Source: Afipia sp.
GTDB taxonomy: Bacteria > Pseudomonadota > Alphaproteobacteria > Rhizobiales > Xanthobacteraceae
Direction: 5' to 3'
Assembly (NCBI GenBank): GCA_017474385.1
Contig: JAFVHU010000150.1
Coordinates: 1 to 64,000, forward strand
Length of the DNA: 64,000 bases
Below the pieces are notes generated by a model. That model did not search any database and was not told the origin of the DNA. It saw only the letters and a program-made list of their open reading frames with translations. The stretch's first letter is position 1, and every line of letters begins with the position of its first letter. The translations under genes were made by a program, and so were the position numbers. Below, piece after piece: positions 37,853-45,724 of this stretch.

Positions 37853-39670
37853 TCAGCGCCGCCCGAATAGCTTCTCGATGTCTGCGAGTTTGAGTTCGAC
37901 ATAGGTCGGCCGGCCGTGATTGCACTGGCCGGAATTCGGCGTCACTTCCATCTCGCGGAGCAGCGCGTTCATTTCCTCGGGCTTGAGGATGCGCCCGGCG
38001 CGCACTGAGCCGTGACAGGCCATAGTCGCCGCAACGTGCATCAGCCGCCGTTCAAGCGGCAGGGCCTCGTCCCATTCGGCCATGTGCTCGGCGAGATCGC
38101 GCAGCAATGACGCCGCGTCGGTCTTGCCGAGCAGCGACGGTGTCTCGCGGACGGCGATCGCGCCGGGACCGAACGACTCGATGCTGAGCCCGAATTTCTC
38201 CAGCTCGTCCGCGCGCGCGACAAGTCTCTCGACGGTGGCCTCGTCCATCTCGACGATTTCGGGGATCAGCAGGATCTGCCGCTGCACGCCGTTTCGTTCG
38301 AGCGAGGCTTTCAGCCGCTCATAGACAATGCGCTCATGGGCGGCGTGCTGGTCCACCACCACCAGTCCATCGCGGGTTTGCGAGACGATATAGGTTTCAT
38401 GAATCTGCGTGCGGGCTGCGCCGAGCGGGCGATCAATCAGTTCGTTTGCGGGTGGTTGCTCATAGCGCACGTCGGCGGTCGGCGCGCCGGTGTCGAATGC
38501 GGCCTGCGCGGCTTCGGCAAACATATTGGACGAAAACGCATTCGCATAAGCCGGCGCAGCGGGCGCCGCCGGAAAATTCGGCGAGCGCCGCCAGTCCCAG
38601 CCGCTGCTACGTGGAATGCTGCCGGGACGGAACGCCATGATCGCGGCGCCGTCGGAATTCGCGGCGGTGCGCTTGCCTTCGCGTGCGAGACCATCTTTCA
38701 GCGCGTGAACGATGAGCGAACGAACAAGACCGGCATTGCGGAAACGCACCTCGGTCTTGGCCGGATGCACGTTGGCGTCGACTTCCTGAGTGTCGAGGGT
38801 TACGAACAGCGCCACCACGGGATGCCGGTCGCGCGGCAGATAATCCGCATAGGCCGCGCGCACTGCCCCGAGGATCAGCTTGTCGCGCACCGGCCGTCCG
38901 TTGACGAACAGATATTGGCCGAGCGCGTTGGCGCGCGTGAGCGACGGCGCCGCCGCAAAGCCTTCGACACTGACACCGTCACGTTCGGCGCGCACCTCAA
39001 TGGCGCTGGCGCGAAAGTCCGCGCCCAGAATATCGCCGAGCCTTGTCAGTCTCCCCGCTGCACCGGGCAACGCCGCAGCCCAGGTGACGGGCGCGCGCTC
39101 TTCGCCGGACAGTGAGAACGCAATATCCGGCCGCGCCATCGCGAGCCGCCGCACCACTTCGCGGACAGCTTCCGCCTCGGTGCGGTCGGTTTTGAGAAAT
39201 TTCAGTCGCGCCGGCGTCGCGTAGAATAGATCGCTGACCTCGACGCGCGTTCCGGCGGTCAATGCCGCTGGCACAATATCGGACTTCGCTCCGGCATCGA
39301 CATTCAGTGTCCAGGCGTGAGGTTCGCCGGCGTGCCGCGTGGCAATGCCGAGCTTTGATACCGCACCGATCGATGGCAGCGCTTCGCCGCGAAAACCCAG
39401 CGTGCGGATGCGCAGCAGGTCTTCATCGTCGAGTTTCGATGTGGCGTGACGGTCCACCGACAGCGCGAGATCGTCACGCGTCATGCCCGCGCCGTCGTCG
39501 GTGATGGCGATGCGCCGACGCCCGCCGCCCTCGGTGAAAATATCGATGCGCGAAGCACCGGCATCGATGGCGTTCTCCACCAGTTCCTTCACCGCGCTGG
39601 CGGGCCGTTCAACCACCTCGCCGGCGGCGATGCGGTTGACGATCTGAATGGGGAGCTGGCGGACAGGCAT
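37853..39670 (-). CDS. mutL: DNA mismatch repair protein MutL
   Basis: The 605-residue protein has the GHKL ATPase motifs (ELVENAIDAGAS; DDGAGM; GFRGEALPSIGAVSKL) and a C-terminal dimerisation domain. The motif DQHAAHERIVYE fits the nicking-endonuclease consensus DQHA(X)2E(X)4E, and GQCNHGRPT near the end is a metal-binding part. So this MutL is likely an endonuclease, as in bacteria lacking MutH. The start at 39670 is the conserved MPVRQLP; the frame extends 12 codons upstream without support. Confidence 0.95.
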   Translation of the reverse strand: MPVRQLPIQIVNRIAAGEVVERPASAVKELVENAIDAGASRIDIFTEGGGRRRIAITDDGAGMTRDDLALSVDRHATSKLDDEDLLRIRTLGFRGEALPSIGAVSKLGIATRHAGEPHAWTLNVDAGAKSDIVPAALTAGTRVEVSDLFYATPARLKFLKTDRTEAEAVREVVRRLAMARPDIAFSLSGEERAPVTWAAALPGAAGRLTRLGDILGADFRASAIEVRAERDGVSVEGFAAAPSLTRANALGQYLFVNGRPVRDKLILGAVRAAYADYLPRDRHPVVALFVTLDTQEVDANVHPAKTEVRFRNAGLVRSLIVHALKDGLAREGKRTAANSDGAAIMAFRPGSIPRSSGWDWRRSPNFPAAPAAPAYANAFSSNMFAEAAQAAFDTGAPTADVRYEQPPANELIDRPLGAARTQIHETYIVSQTRDGLVVVDQHAAHERIVYERLKASLERNGVQRQILLIPEIVEMDEATVERLVARADELEKFGLSIESFGPGAIAVRETPSLLGKTDAASLLRDLAEHMAEWDEALPLERRLMHVAATMACHGSVRAGRILKPEEMNALLREMEVTPNSGQCNHGRPTYVELKLADIEKLFGRR

Positions 39671-39979
39671 TGGGGTTCCAGGGCGACTCGATACGGCGCG
39701 GCGCATTTTACCGGGTTCAATGGATCAAAGGGAACCTCATCCGGGCCCATTTGTCCGTCTTTCACCGCTTCGCACAGGACTCATTGAATGGCCGCACATG
39801 CGGTCAGCATGTGGCGGAGTATCCTCGAAATGACCTCGAAATCTCTGAACAATGGTCACACGACGCAGTTTGCATGCGTGTGCGTCGTTCGTGAGAATAT
39901 CTCGGCGAACTCATCCGGCAGATGCGGGCGGCGCGCAAACCGAAACCGGATGGAACGTCGCCATTGTAAGGAGAAGTGG

Positions 39980-40291
39980 ATGAAGGTCGTAAAAACTGCA
40001 GCGATTGCACTCGCAACCTCGGCAATGCTGACTGGCGCTGTACTGGCACAGGGCGTTTCATCTGACACGCGGGTTCGCGGCGGCGCGCAGGGCGGTGTCA
40101 GCGGCCCCGCCGGAGTCTCCGGTGGCGCCAATACCGGCGCCGGCGTTGATTCACAAGTCGGAGGCTCGGGCGCGAATGTCGGAGCCGGCGCACAGACCGG
40201 CGCGAGAGGCACTGTCGGGTCGGGCGCGGGCGGAGCCGTCAACGGGGCGGCTGGTGCAGCCGGCGGCGCTGCGGGCGGCCTCAGGCGGTAA
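39980..40291 (+). CDS. Small secreted Gly/Ala-rich protein
   Basis: The 103-residue precursor has a signal peptide (MKVVKTAAIALATSAMLTGAVLA). The mature part is nearly all Gly, Ala, Val, Ser and Thr with no aromatic residue and no cysteine, ending GGAAGGLRR. It could be a surface or envelope-filler protein. AAGGAGAA sits about 5 nt upstream. No family recognised. Confidence 0.7.
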   Translation: MKVVKTAAIALATSAMLTGAVLAQGVSSDTRVRGGAQGGVSGPAGVSGGANTGAGVDSQVGGSGANVGAGAQTGARGTVGSGAGGAVNGAAGAAGGAAGGLRR

Positions 40292-40316
40292 GCTATTCCG
40301 CTTTCCCTCAAGACAA

Positions 40317-40348
40317 AACTCCGGTCGCGTCGGCGGCCGGAGTTCTTC
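40317..40348 (+). terminator. Likely terminator after the Gly-rich gene
   Basis: Stem AACTCCGG / CCGGAGTT with a 12-nt loop (extended by GC/GT pairs) followed by CTTCGT. The T tract is poor, so it is only a candidate. Confidence 0.5.
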
Positions 40349-40363
40349 GTGTGGCAGGTGTGC

Positions 40364-40783
40364 CTAGTCGTCGAAGCTGCGTGTATTGCGCTTTGCCTTG
40401 ACGTCGCTGCGGCGCTTCTTGCCGTCGAGACGGCGCATCTTGGAGCCGAGGGTCGGCCTCGTGGCGCGGCGCGGTTTCGGGCGAACGGCGGCCTCGCGTA
40501 ACAGTTCCAGCAGCCGGTCGATGGCGTCGGCGCGGTTGCGCTCCTGAGTGCGGAAGCGTTGCGCGTGAATGACGATCACGCCGTCCTTGGTCATGCGCTG
40601 GCCCGCGAGCGCGGTCAGCCGCGTCAACACATCCGGCGCAAGCGTTACGCGGCCGACGTCGAGGCGCAATTGCGCCGCGGTCGAGAGCTTGTTGACATTC
40701 TGTCCGCCTGGACCTGAGGCGCGAACGAACGCAATGTCGAGGTCCTTCTCGTCAATCGTGATGTCGCGTGTGATCCGGATCAT
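40364..40783 (-). CDS. arfB: Alternative ribosome-rescue factor ArfB (peptidyl-tRNA hydrolase)
   Basis: The 139-residue protein has the GGQ motif (Gly26-Gly27-Gln28, in RASGPGGQNVNKLSTA) and a basic C-terminal tail (RRATRPTLGSKMRRLDGKKRRSDVKAKRN) that enters the empty mRNA channel. It releases stalled ribosomes. The length agrees with ArfB/YaeJ and excludes RF1/RF2. Confidence 0.94.
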   Translation of the reverse strand: MIRITRDITIDEKDLDIAFVRASGPGGQNVNKLSTAAQLRLDVGRVTLAPDVLTRLTALAGQRMTKDGVIVIHAQRFRTQERNRADAIDRLLELLREAAVRPKPRRATRPTLGSKMRRLDGKKRRSDVKAKRNTRSFDD

Positions 40784-40807
40784 AGGCTACGCCTAGCATG
40801 ATCCGGC

Positions 40808-41575
40808 TCAGCCGTGAATGCGCACCAGCATCTCACCCGCAAGATAGATACCCAGCAACAGCATCGCGATCAGAAACCAGCGCCGGAACGTATCCGCATC
40901 CATGCGCGAGCGCAGAAGCTGACCGAGATACATGCCGGCGAAGGCGGTAGCCATCGCGACAAGACCGGGAATGGCGACGGTCGCATTCAGCAGTCCCGCG
41001 CCGGTGAGGTTGAACGCCAGCGCCACGGTCGCCGTGGTGAAGAACACACCGAGTGCCTGGACCAGTTCGTCCTTCTCCATGCCGATGGCCTGCATGAAGG
41101 GCATCGAGGGAATGACCTGCACGCCGGTCGCCGCCGAGATGACGCCCGTGATCAGGCCGACAATGCCGCCGACCCATTTCTCGTTCTGGCGCGGCACGCT
41201 GAAGCGGACCTTGGACAACCCGATGATCGCGTAGATCACCAGCAGCACGCCGAGGACGATGGTGCCGTAGCGCGCATAAGGACCCGTCATCAGGCCGCCG
41301 CCGGACAGGATGCCGAGCACGGTGCCGACCATCAGCGGCCACAGCCTGCGTACGATGTCGCGCAGATAGGGGCCGACGAAGGTCTGCCAGATATTGGTGA
41401 CGATGGCGGGCACGATCACGATGGCGAGGGCATGCGCGGGCGGCATCCGCGTGGCGAGAAGGCCCATCGCCACGGTGGGCAGGCCCATGCCGATGGTGCC
41501 TTTAACGAAGCCCGCCAGCAGGAAGACCGCGGCAATCACTATGAGGAGAATCGGATCGGAGAGTGAACTGGACAT
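40808..41575 (-). CDS. TauE/SafE family sulfite/organosulfonate exporter
   Basis: The 255-residue membrane protein has about seven or eight helices and the TauE/SafE signatures FLLAGFVKGTIGMGLPTVAMGLL near the N-terminus and WVGGIVGLITGVISAATG in the middle. It may move sulfite or a small organic acid across the inner membrane; no sulfur gene is nearby. The LysR gene at 41671 is divergent (95-bp gap), so LysR control is likely. Confidence 0.87.
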   Translation of the reverse strand: MSSSLSDPILLIVIAAVFLLAGFVKGTIGMGLPTVAMGLLATRMPPAHALAIVIVPAIVTNIWQTFVGPYLRDIVRRLWPLMVGTVLGILSGGGLMTGPYARYGTIVLGVLLVIYAIIGLSKVRFSVPRQNEKWVGGIVGLITGVISAATGVQVIPSMPFMQAIGMEKDELVQALGVFFTTATVALAFNLTGAGLLNATVAIPGLVAMATAFAGMYLGQLLRSRMDADTFRRWFLIAMLLLGIYLAGEMLVRIHG

Positions 41576-41670
41576 GGCGCGTACATTGACCGACGGCGGC
41601 AAACTGCACAATCTGGAGGATACGGAGCAAGCCTTCGGCTTTGGCGAAGGCAGTGTAAAGGGCCTTGGCC

Positions 41671-42561
41671 ATGCATTTCGATCTGGTGGATATGCGGTTG
41701 TTCGTGGCGGTCGCCGAGGCGCGCAGCATCACCCACGGCGCCGAGCGATCCGCGCTGGCGCTGGCATCGGCCAGCGCGCGCATCAAGGGCATGGAGGCGG
41801 CGCTGGGTGTGCCGCTGCTGGAGCGGCAGCGGCGCGGCGTCAGGCTCACGGCGGCGGGCGAAAGCCTGCTCGATCATGCCCGGATCGTGCTGCATCAGAT
41901 GGCGGCGATGCAGGGCGAACTCAGCGCCTACGCGCGAGGCCTGAAGGCGCGCATCCACATGCTCGCCAATACGTCCGGCGCGAGCGAGCATCTGCCGAAG
42001 GCGCTGGCGTCATTTCTCGCGAAATATCCTGCGATCAGCGTCGATGTCGAGGAGCGCGAGAGCGTGGAGATTGCCACGGCACTGGCGTCGGGCGCGGCCG
42101 ATATCGGTCTGGCGGTTGATGCGATGCTGCCCGAGGGGCTCGATCGTTTTCCGTTCTGCGACGATCGCCTCGTCCTGATCGTGCCGTCGGGCGACGAGAT
42201 CGCGCGGCGCCGCCAGACCAGTTTTCGCGACGTCGCTGTCCGCGATTTCGTCGGCCTGACCGAGGTCAGCGCCTTGCAAAGCCACATCGCAACCCATGCT
42301 GCGCAACTCGGAGTCCGTCTGCGGGTGCGCGCGCGGCTGCGAAGTTTCGATGCGATCTGCCAGATGGTGGAGGCGGGCGTCGGCGTGGCCATCATTCTGG
42401 AAGCCGCTGCGCGCCGCTACCGGTCAACACGGATCAAGACCATCAGGATGACCGATCCGTGGACCAGCCGCAGGCTCGCGATCTGCACGCGCGGCCGCCA
42501 GTCATTGCCCCGGCCGGTGCAGCAGCTTGCAGATCACCTGAAGATGTTCGCGAAGGTTTGA
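41671..42561 (+). CDS. LysR family transcriptional regulator
   Basis: The 296-residue protein has an N-terminal winged helix-turn-helix (DLVDMRLFVAVAEARSITHGAERSALALASASARIKGMEAALGVPLLERQ) and a C-terminal effector-binding domain (GLKARIHMLANTSG...AISVDVEERESVEIATALASGAADIGLAVDA). It is divergent from the TauE/SafE gene and probably regulates it. I place the start at the ATG at 41671; a TTG lies two codons upstream. Effector unknown. Confidence 0.88.
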   Translation: MHFDLVDMRLFVAVAEARSITHGAERSALALASASARIKGMEAALGVPLLERQRRGVRLTAAGESLLDHARIVLHQMAAMQGELSAYARGLKARIHMLANTSGASEHLPKALASFLAKYPAISVDVEERESVEIATALASGAADIGLAVDAMLPEGLDRFPFCDDRLVLIVPSGDEIARRRQTSFRDVAVRDFVGLTEVSALQSHIATHAAQLGVRLRVRARLRSFDAICQMVEAGVGVAIILEAAARRYRSTRIKTIRMTDPWTSRRLAICTRGRQSLPRPVQQLADHLKMFAKV

Positions 42562-42578
42562 TGCCGAAGGCTGGGACG

Positions 42579-43361
42579 TCAGGCGTTCAGGATATTCATC
42601 GCCGCGTCATGGATACGCTTGTCGCCAGCCGCAACGATACGGCCGCCGGATTGCGCGGGCTTGCCGTCCCAGGTGGTAATAATGCCGCCCGCGCCGCTGA
42701 CGATCGGAATCAGGGCCGCGACGTCGTACGGTTTCAGTTCGGTCTCGATGATGAGGTCGAGATGTCCCGCGGCGAGCATGCAATAGGCGTAGCAATCGCC
42801 GCCATAGCGCGACAGCCGCACGTCCGCTTCGACACGCTCGAACTGCGCGCGGTCCGGCGCCTTCATCAATCGCGGACTGGTGGTGAACAGCGTCGCCTCT
42901 GCGAGCGACGCGCAGCGCCGCACCGACAATTTGCGTTTGCCCGACGGGCCGTCGTAACGCGCGGAGCCGCCGTCGCCGCTGAAGCGTTCGGCGATATAGG
43001 GTTGATGCATCATGCCGAACACCGGCGTGCCGTTGTGCATCAGCGCGATCAGTGTGCCCCAGATCGGCAGGCCGGCGATGAAAGACTTGGTGCCGTCGAT
43101 CGGATCGAGCACCCAGACATACTCCGCGTCGGCGCGCTCGGATCCGAACTCTTCGCCGACTATGCCGTGCAGCGGAAAGCTATCCTTGATCATCCGGCGC
43201 ATCACGGCCTCGGCGGCGCGGTCGGCTTCAGTGACCGGATCGAGATCGCGTCCGGTGTTCTTGTTCTCGACGCTGAGCGAGGTGCGGAAGAAGGGAAGGA
43301 TGGTGTCGCCCGAGGCGGTCGCCAGTCGTCCGATGAAAGCGGTGAAGTCGATGACCGTCAC
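42579..43361 (-). CDS. hisN: Histidinol-phosphatase HisN (inositol monophosphatase family)
   Basis: The 260-residue enzyme has VGEEFGSE with Glu70, the metal site VLDPIDGTKSF (Asp86, Asp89) and late ELKPYDVAALIPIVSGAGG. In Rhizobiales this subgroup is the histidinol-phosphate phosphatase of histidine synthesis, in place of HisB. A SuhB-type inositol phosphatase cannot be wholly excluded. The GTG start has AAGGAAT upstream. The intergenic small RNA on the other side is typical of this locus. Confidence 0.88.
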   Translation of the reverse strand: MTVIDFTAFIGRLATASGDTILPFFRTSLSVENKNTGRDLDPVTEADRAAEAVMRRMIKDSFPLHGIVGEEFGSERADAEYVWVLDPIDGTKSFIAGLPIWGTLIALMHNGTPVFGMMHQPYIAERFSGDGGSARYDGPSGKRKLSVRRCASLAEATLFTTSPRLMKAPDRAQFERVEADVRLSRYGGDCYAYCMLAAGHLDLIIETELKPYDVAALIPIVSGAGGIITTWDGKPAQSGGRIVAAGDKRIHDAAMNILNA

Positions 43362-43713
43362 GGGGATTCCTTTGGAGCGACCACGATGTGATGGAGTGTA
43401 AGTGCGAACCTGTTACGGCCCTATAAGAGTCCGGGCAGGGGAGCAATCGTCTGAAGTTCTGACAGCGCGTCACTAACCGAAGTGTTCATTCCTTACTTTG
43501 AGATTCTAAAGCGAAGGTGCAAATGAAAGCCTGATCACCGATGAATGGAATTTTATATTCAGTTCTTGGGCGCAGCTTTGTGCTTTTTTGACATCATCCG
43601 GCTGTCATATTTGTCTATAAGGCATTGTTTTTTCAAATGAATTATGTTTTCCACCAAGCAGATGGCCGCAAGTCTGTTATGCGCTGAGGGCATGACTAAA
43701 GCTTTAAAAATAC

Positions 43714-43742
43714 TTGCTCTGAGTGCGCTGCGGTTGCATATT
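43714..43742 (+). promoter_or_regulatory. Promoter of the mmgR/suhB-type small RNA
   Basis: -35 TTGCTC (43714-43719), 17-nt spacer and -10 CATATT (43737-43742) give a good sigma-70-type pair. Transcription would start about 43749. Confidence 0.65.
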
Positions 43743-43748
43743 GTTGCG

Positions 43749-43836
43749 GTGCGATAACGCCTCGCGTTATTGCTGCCCTCCTTGGGCGTTTCCTCCCTAG
43801 ACTTGGGCCACTTGCTTTCGCGAGTGGCCCTTTTTT
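43749..43836 (+). ncRNA. mmgR: mmgR / alpha-r8 (Rfam suhB-type) small RNA
   Basis: About 88 nt. A 5' hairpin (ATAACGC / GCGTTAT) is followed by a single-stranded stretch with CCCTCCTTGGG and TTTCCTCCC, the anti-Shine-Dalgarno-like motifs known in mmgR/alpha-r8 RNAs. A strong terminator closes it: 11-bp stem GGGCCACTTGC / GCGAGTGGCCC with a TTTC loop, then TTTTTT. In Sinorhizobium MmgR represses polyhydroxybutyrate accumulation and is near an inositol monophosphatase gene; here hisN is the neighbour. Limits are estimated from promoter and terminator. The surrounding gap 43362-43896 holds an AT-rich part (43490-43700) with no gene I trust. Confidence 0.85.
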
Positions 43837-43896
43837 CTTGGCGGGTGGTGGGGCAACACGGATGCTTCTCACGCGAAGAGATTCGCATGCAGAAAT

Positions 43897-44784
43897 TTAT
43901 TCCGCCGCCGCCTGGAACGGTCCGAGACTGTCGAGCGGAAGCGCGGCCAGCGCCTCCGCCAGCACCATGAAATCGTCGGCGACCTTGCGGAATTGCGGGC
44001 CACGCTCGCGCCGCCGCTCATCCATGTAGATCGCGCGATTGAGTTCGAGTTGAATCGTATGCAGCCCGCTGGCCGGGTTGCCGTAGTGCTCGGTGATGAA
44101 GCCGCCCGCATAGGGCTTGTTGCGGCCCACCGAATATCCCAGTCCGGTCAGCGTTTCCTCGACGACGTCGGGCAGCAGGCCTGCGCAGCTCGTGCCGTAG
44201 CGGTCGCCGATCACCACGTCGGGGCGCTTGGGCTCATCGCGTGTGACGCCGATCGACGGCATCGAATGGCAATCGACCAGAACGACCGTGCCGAACGCCT
44301 GATGCGCCTTGTTGATCAGGCGGCGCAATGCGCGGTGATAAGGCTTGTAGAGCGCCTCGATCCGGTTCAGCGCATCCTCGACATCGAGGCGTTCGAAATA
44401 GATTTCCTGGCCGTCGCCGACGACGCGGGGAATCGTCCCGAGGCCGCCTGCAACCCGCATCGAGCGTGTATTCGCGAAGCTCGGCAGCCGTCCCGCGAAC
44501 ATGCGCGGATCGAGTTCATAGGGCTCGCGATTGACGTCCACATAGGAGCGCGGAAAATTCACCCGCACCATCGGAAATCCGCGGCCGGTGAGATCCGCGA
44601 TGATCTCGTCCATGAACGAATCTTCCGAACGCCGCAGCGCCGCCTGATCGATGCGGGACGCGGCCAGAAATTCGCGCGGATAGACCGATCCTGAATGCGG
44701 GGAGTTGAAGATGATCGGCGCGCGCCAGACCGGCGGCTCGATGATCTCGAATGGAGGCGACAACTCGTCCTCGAACTGGGTCAT
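43897..44784 (-). CDS. N-formylglutamate amidohydrolase family protein
   Basis: The 295-residue protein shows the family pattern: IFNSPHSGSVYPREFL near residue 28, SEDSFMDEI, FPRSYVDVNREPYELDPRMF, VLVDCHSMPS near 168 and ITEHYGNPASGLHTIQLELNRAIYMDE. These hydrolases split N-formylglutamate to glutamate and formate in histidine breakdown, but this branch in Rhizobiales lies outside a hut operon, so the real substrate is open. It is divergent from cpdR. The start is the ATG with AGAGG upstream; a GTG two codons further up is possible. Confidence 0.85.
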   Translation of the reverse strand: MTQFEDELSPPFEIIEPPVWRAPIIFNSPHSGSVYPREFLAASRIDQAALRRSEDSFMDEIIADLTGRGFPMVRVNFPRSYVDVNREPYELDPRMFAGRLPSFANTRSMRVAGGLGTIPRVVGDGQEIYFERLDVEDALNRIEALYKPYHRALRRLINKAHQAFGTVVLVDCHSMPSIGVTRDEPKRPDVVIGDRYGTSCAGLLPDVVEETLTGLGYSVGRNKPYAGGFITEHYGNPASGLHTIQLELNRAIYMDERRRERGPQFRKVADDFMVLAEALAALPLDSLGPFQAAAE

Positions 44785-45050
44785 TGCCACCTCTTTTCCT
44801 CGCCATTTTCATCCGCGGCGTTATGCTCGCCGCTGCTGAAATGCCTGCCCGGGCAACACATTTTCGCCGGAAAAGCAGGTGTTTTGTTCGACACCATTGT
44901 CCGCAAAGCTAACTGATCTGCCAAGAGGAAGTTCGCCTTCACCCGAAATTTACTACCCATCGGGCAAATAGAAGGCAGGGGATATTCTCCATTCACGGGA
45001 TTCGACGACCAGTGATCCGGTTCTGAAGGATCGCTACGGGACACCAAGCC

Positions 45051-45413
45051 ATGCAGCACAAAATTCTCCTTGCCGAAGACGACAACGACATGCGCCGCTT
45101 TCTGGTCAAGGCACTGGAGAATGCAGGGTTTCAGGTCTCGTCCTACGATAACGGGCTGTCAGCCTATCAGAGGCTGCGCGAAGAGCCTTTTGAAATGCTT
45201 CTAACCGACATCGTGATGCCGGAGATGGACGGCATTGAACTGGCGCGCCGCGCGTCGGAACTGGATCCCGATATCAAGATCATGTTCATCACCGGTTTTG
45301 CCGCTGTCGCGTTGAATTCGGACTCCGAGGCGCCGAAAAACGCCAAGGTGCTGTCCAAGCCGGTCCATCTTCGCGAACTGGTCAGCGAAGTGAACAAGAT
45401 GCTGGCGGCCTGA
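45051..45413 (+). CDS. cpdR: Single-domain response regulator CpdR
   Basis: The 120-residue protein is a lone receiver domain: Asp10/Asp11 acid pair, phospho-acceptor Asp53, Thr81 and Lys103. It matches CpdR of Caulobacter and rhizobia, which in its unphosphorylated form brings ClpXP and its substrates (PdeA, CtrA) to the pole in cell-cycle control. The C-terminus ends MLAA, a Leu-Ala-Ala tail like an ssrA degron; in Caulobacter, CpdR is itself a ClpXP substrate. It has the N-formylglutamate amidohydrolase gene as divergent neighbour. Confidence 0.92.
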   Translation: MQHKILLAEDDNDMRRFLVKALENAGFQVSSYDNGLSAYQRLREEPFEMLLTDIVMPEMDGIELARRASELDPDIKIMFITGFAAVALNSDSEAPKNAKVLSKPVHLRELVSEVNKMLAA

Positions 45414-45520
45414 GGAGGCTGCGGATAGGGGACGATTTGCCCCGAAAACACGGTTTCCCGTCCTTGCCTGAGGCGATCCAAGCCGATATAGGGACGCATC
45501 CCGGCACCAGTGGTCTTTAA

Positions 45521-45595
45521 GGGCGCGTAGCTCAGCGGGAGAGCACCTCGTTGACATCGAGGGGGTCACAGGTTCGATCCCTGTCGCGCCCACCA
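45521..45595 (+). tRNA. tRNA-Val (anticodon GAC)
   Basis: 75 nt with encoded CCA. Acceptor stem GGGCGCG / CGCGCCC, D-arm with AGCTCAGCGGGAGAGC, anticodon stem CCTCG / CGAGG around TTGACAT (anticodon GAC), T-loop GGTTCGATCCC. It lies alone between cpdR and the outer membrane protein gene. Confidence 0.97.
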
Positions 45596-45724
45596 TCGTT
45601 TCTCAAACCACGCAGCAACGTGATATTCGGGAGACAGCGGATATCTGAATCCGCCGTCCCGGACGTCCCCAATTGTTAGTTCCCATCAACCCCCCTAGGG
45701 TTTCGCGGGGAACTGGGGGATTTC

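Noticed and set aside
43559-43888. 109-codon minus-strand frame across the small RNA
   Set aside because: It is antisense to the mmgR-type RNA and its terminator, has no ribosome site and no recognisable sequence.
45521-45595. tRNA-Val as an integration site of a genomic island
   Set aside because: No integrase gene and no repeat of the tRNA 3' end is visible downstream within the window.
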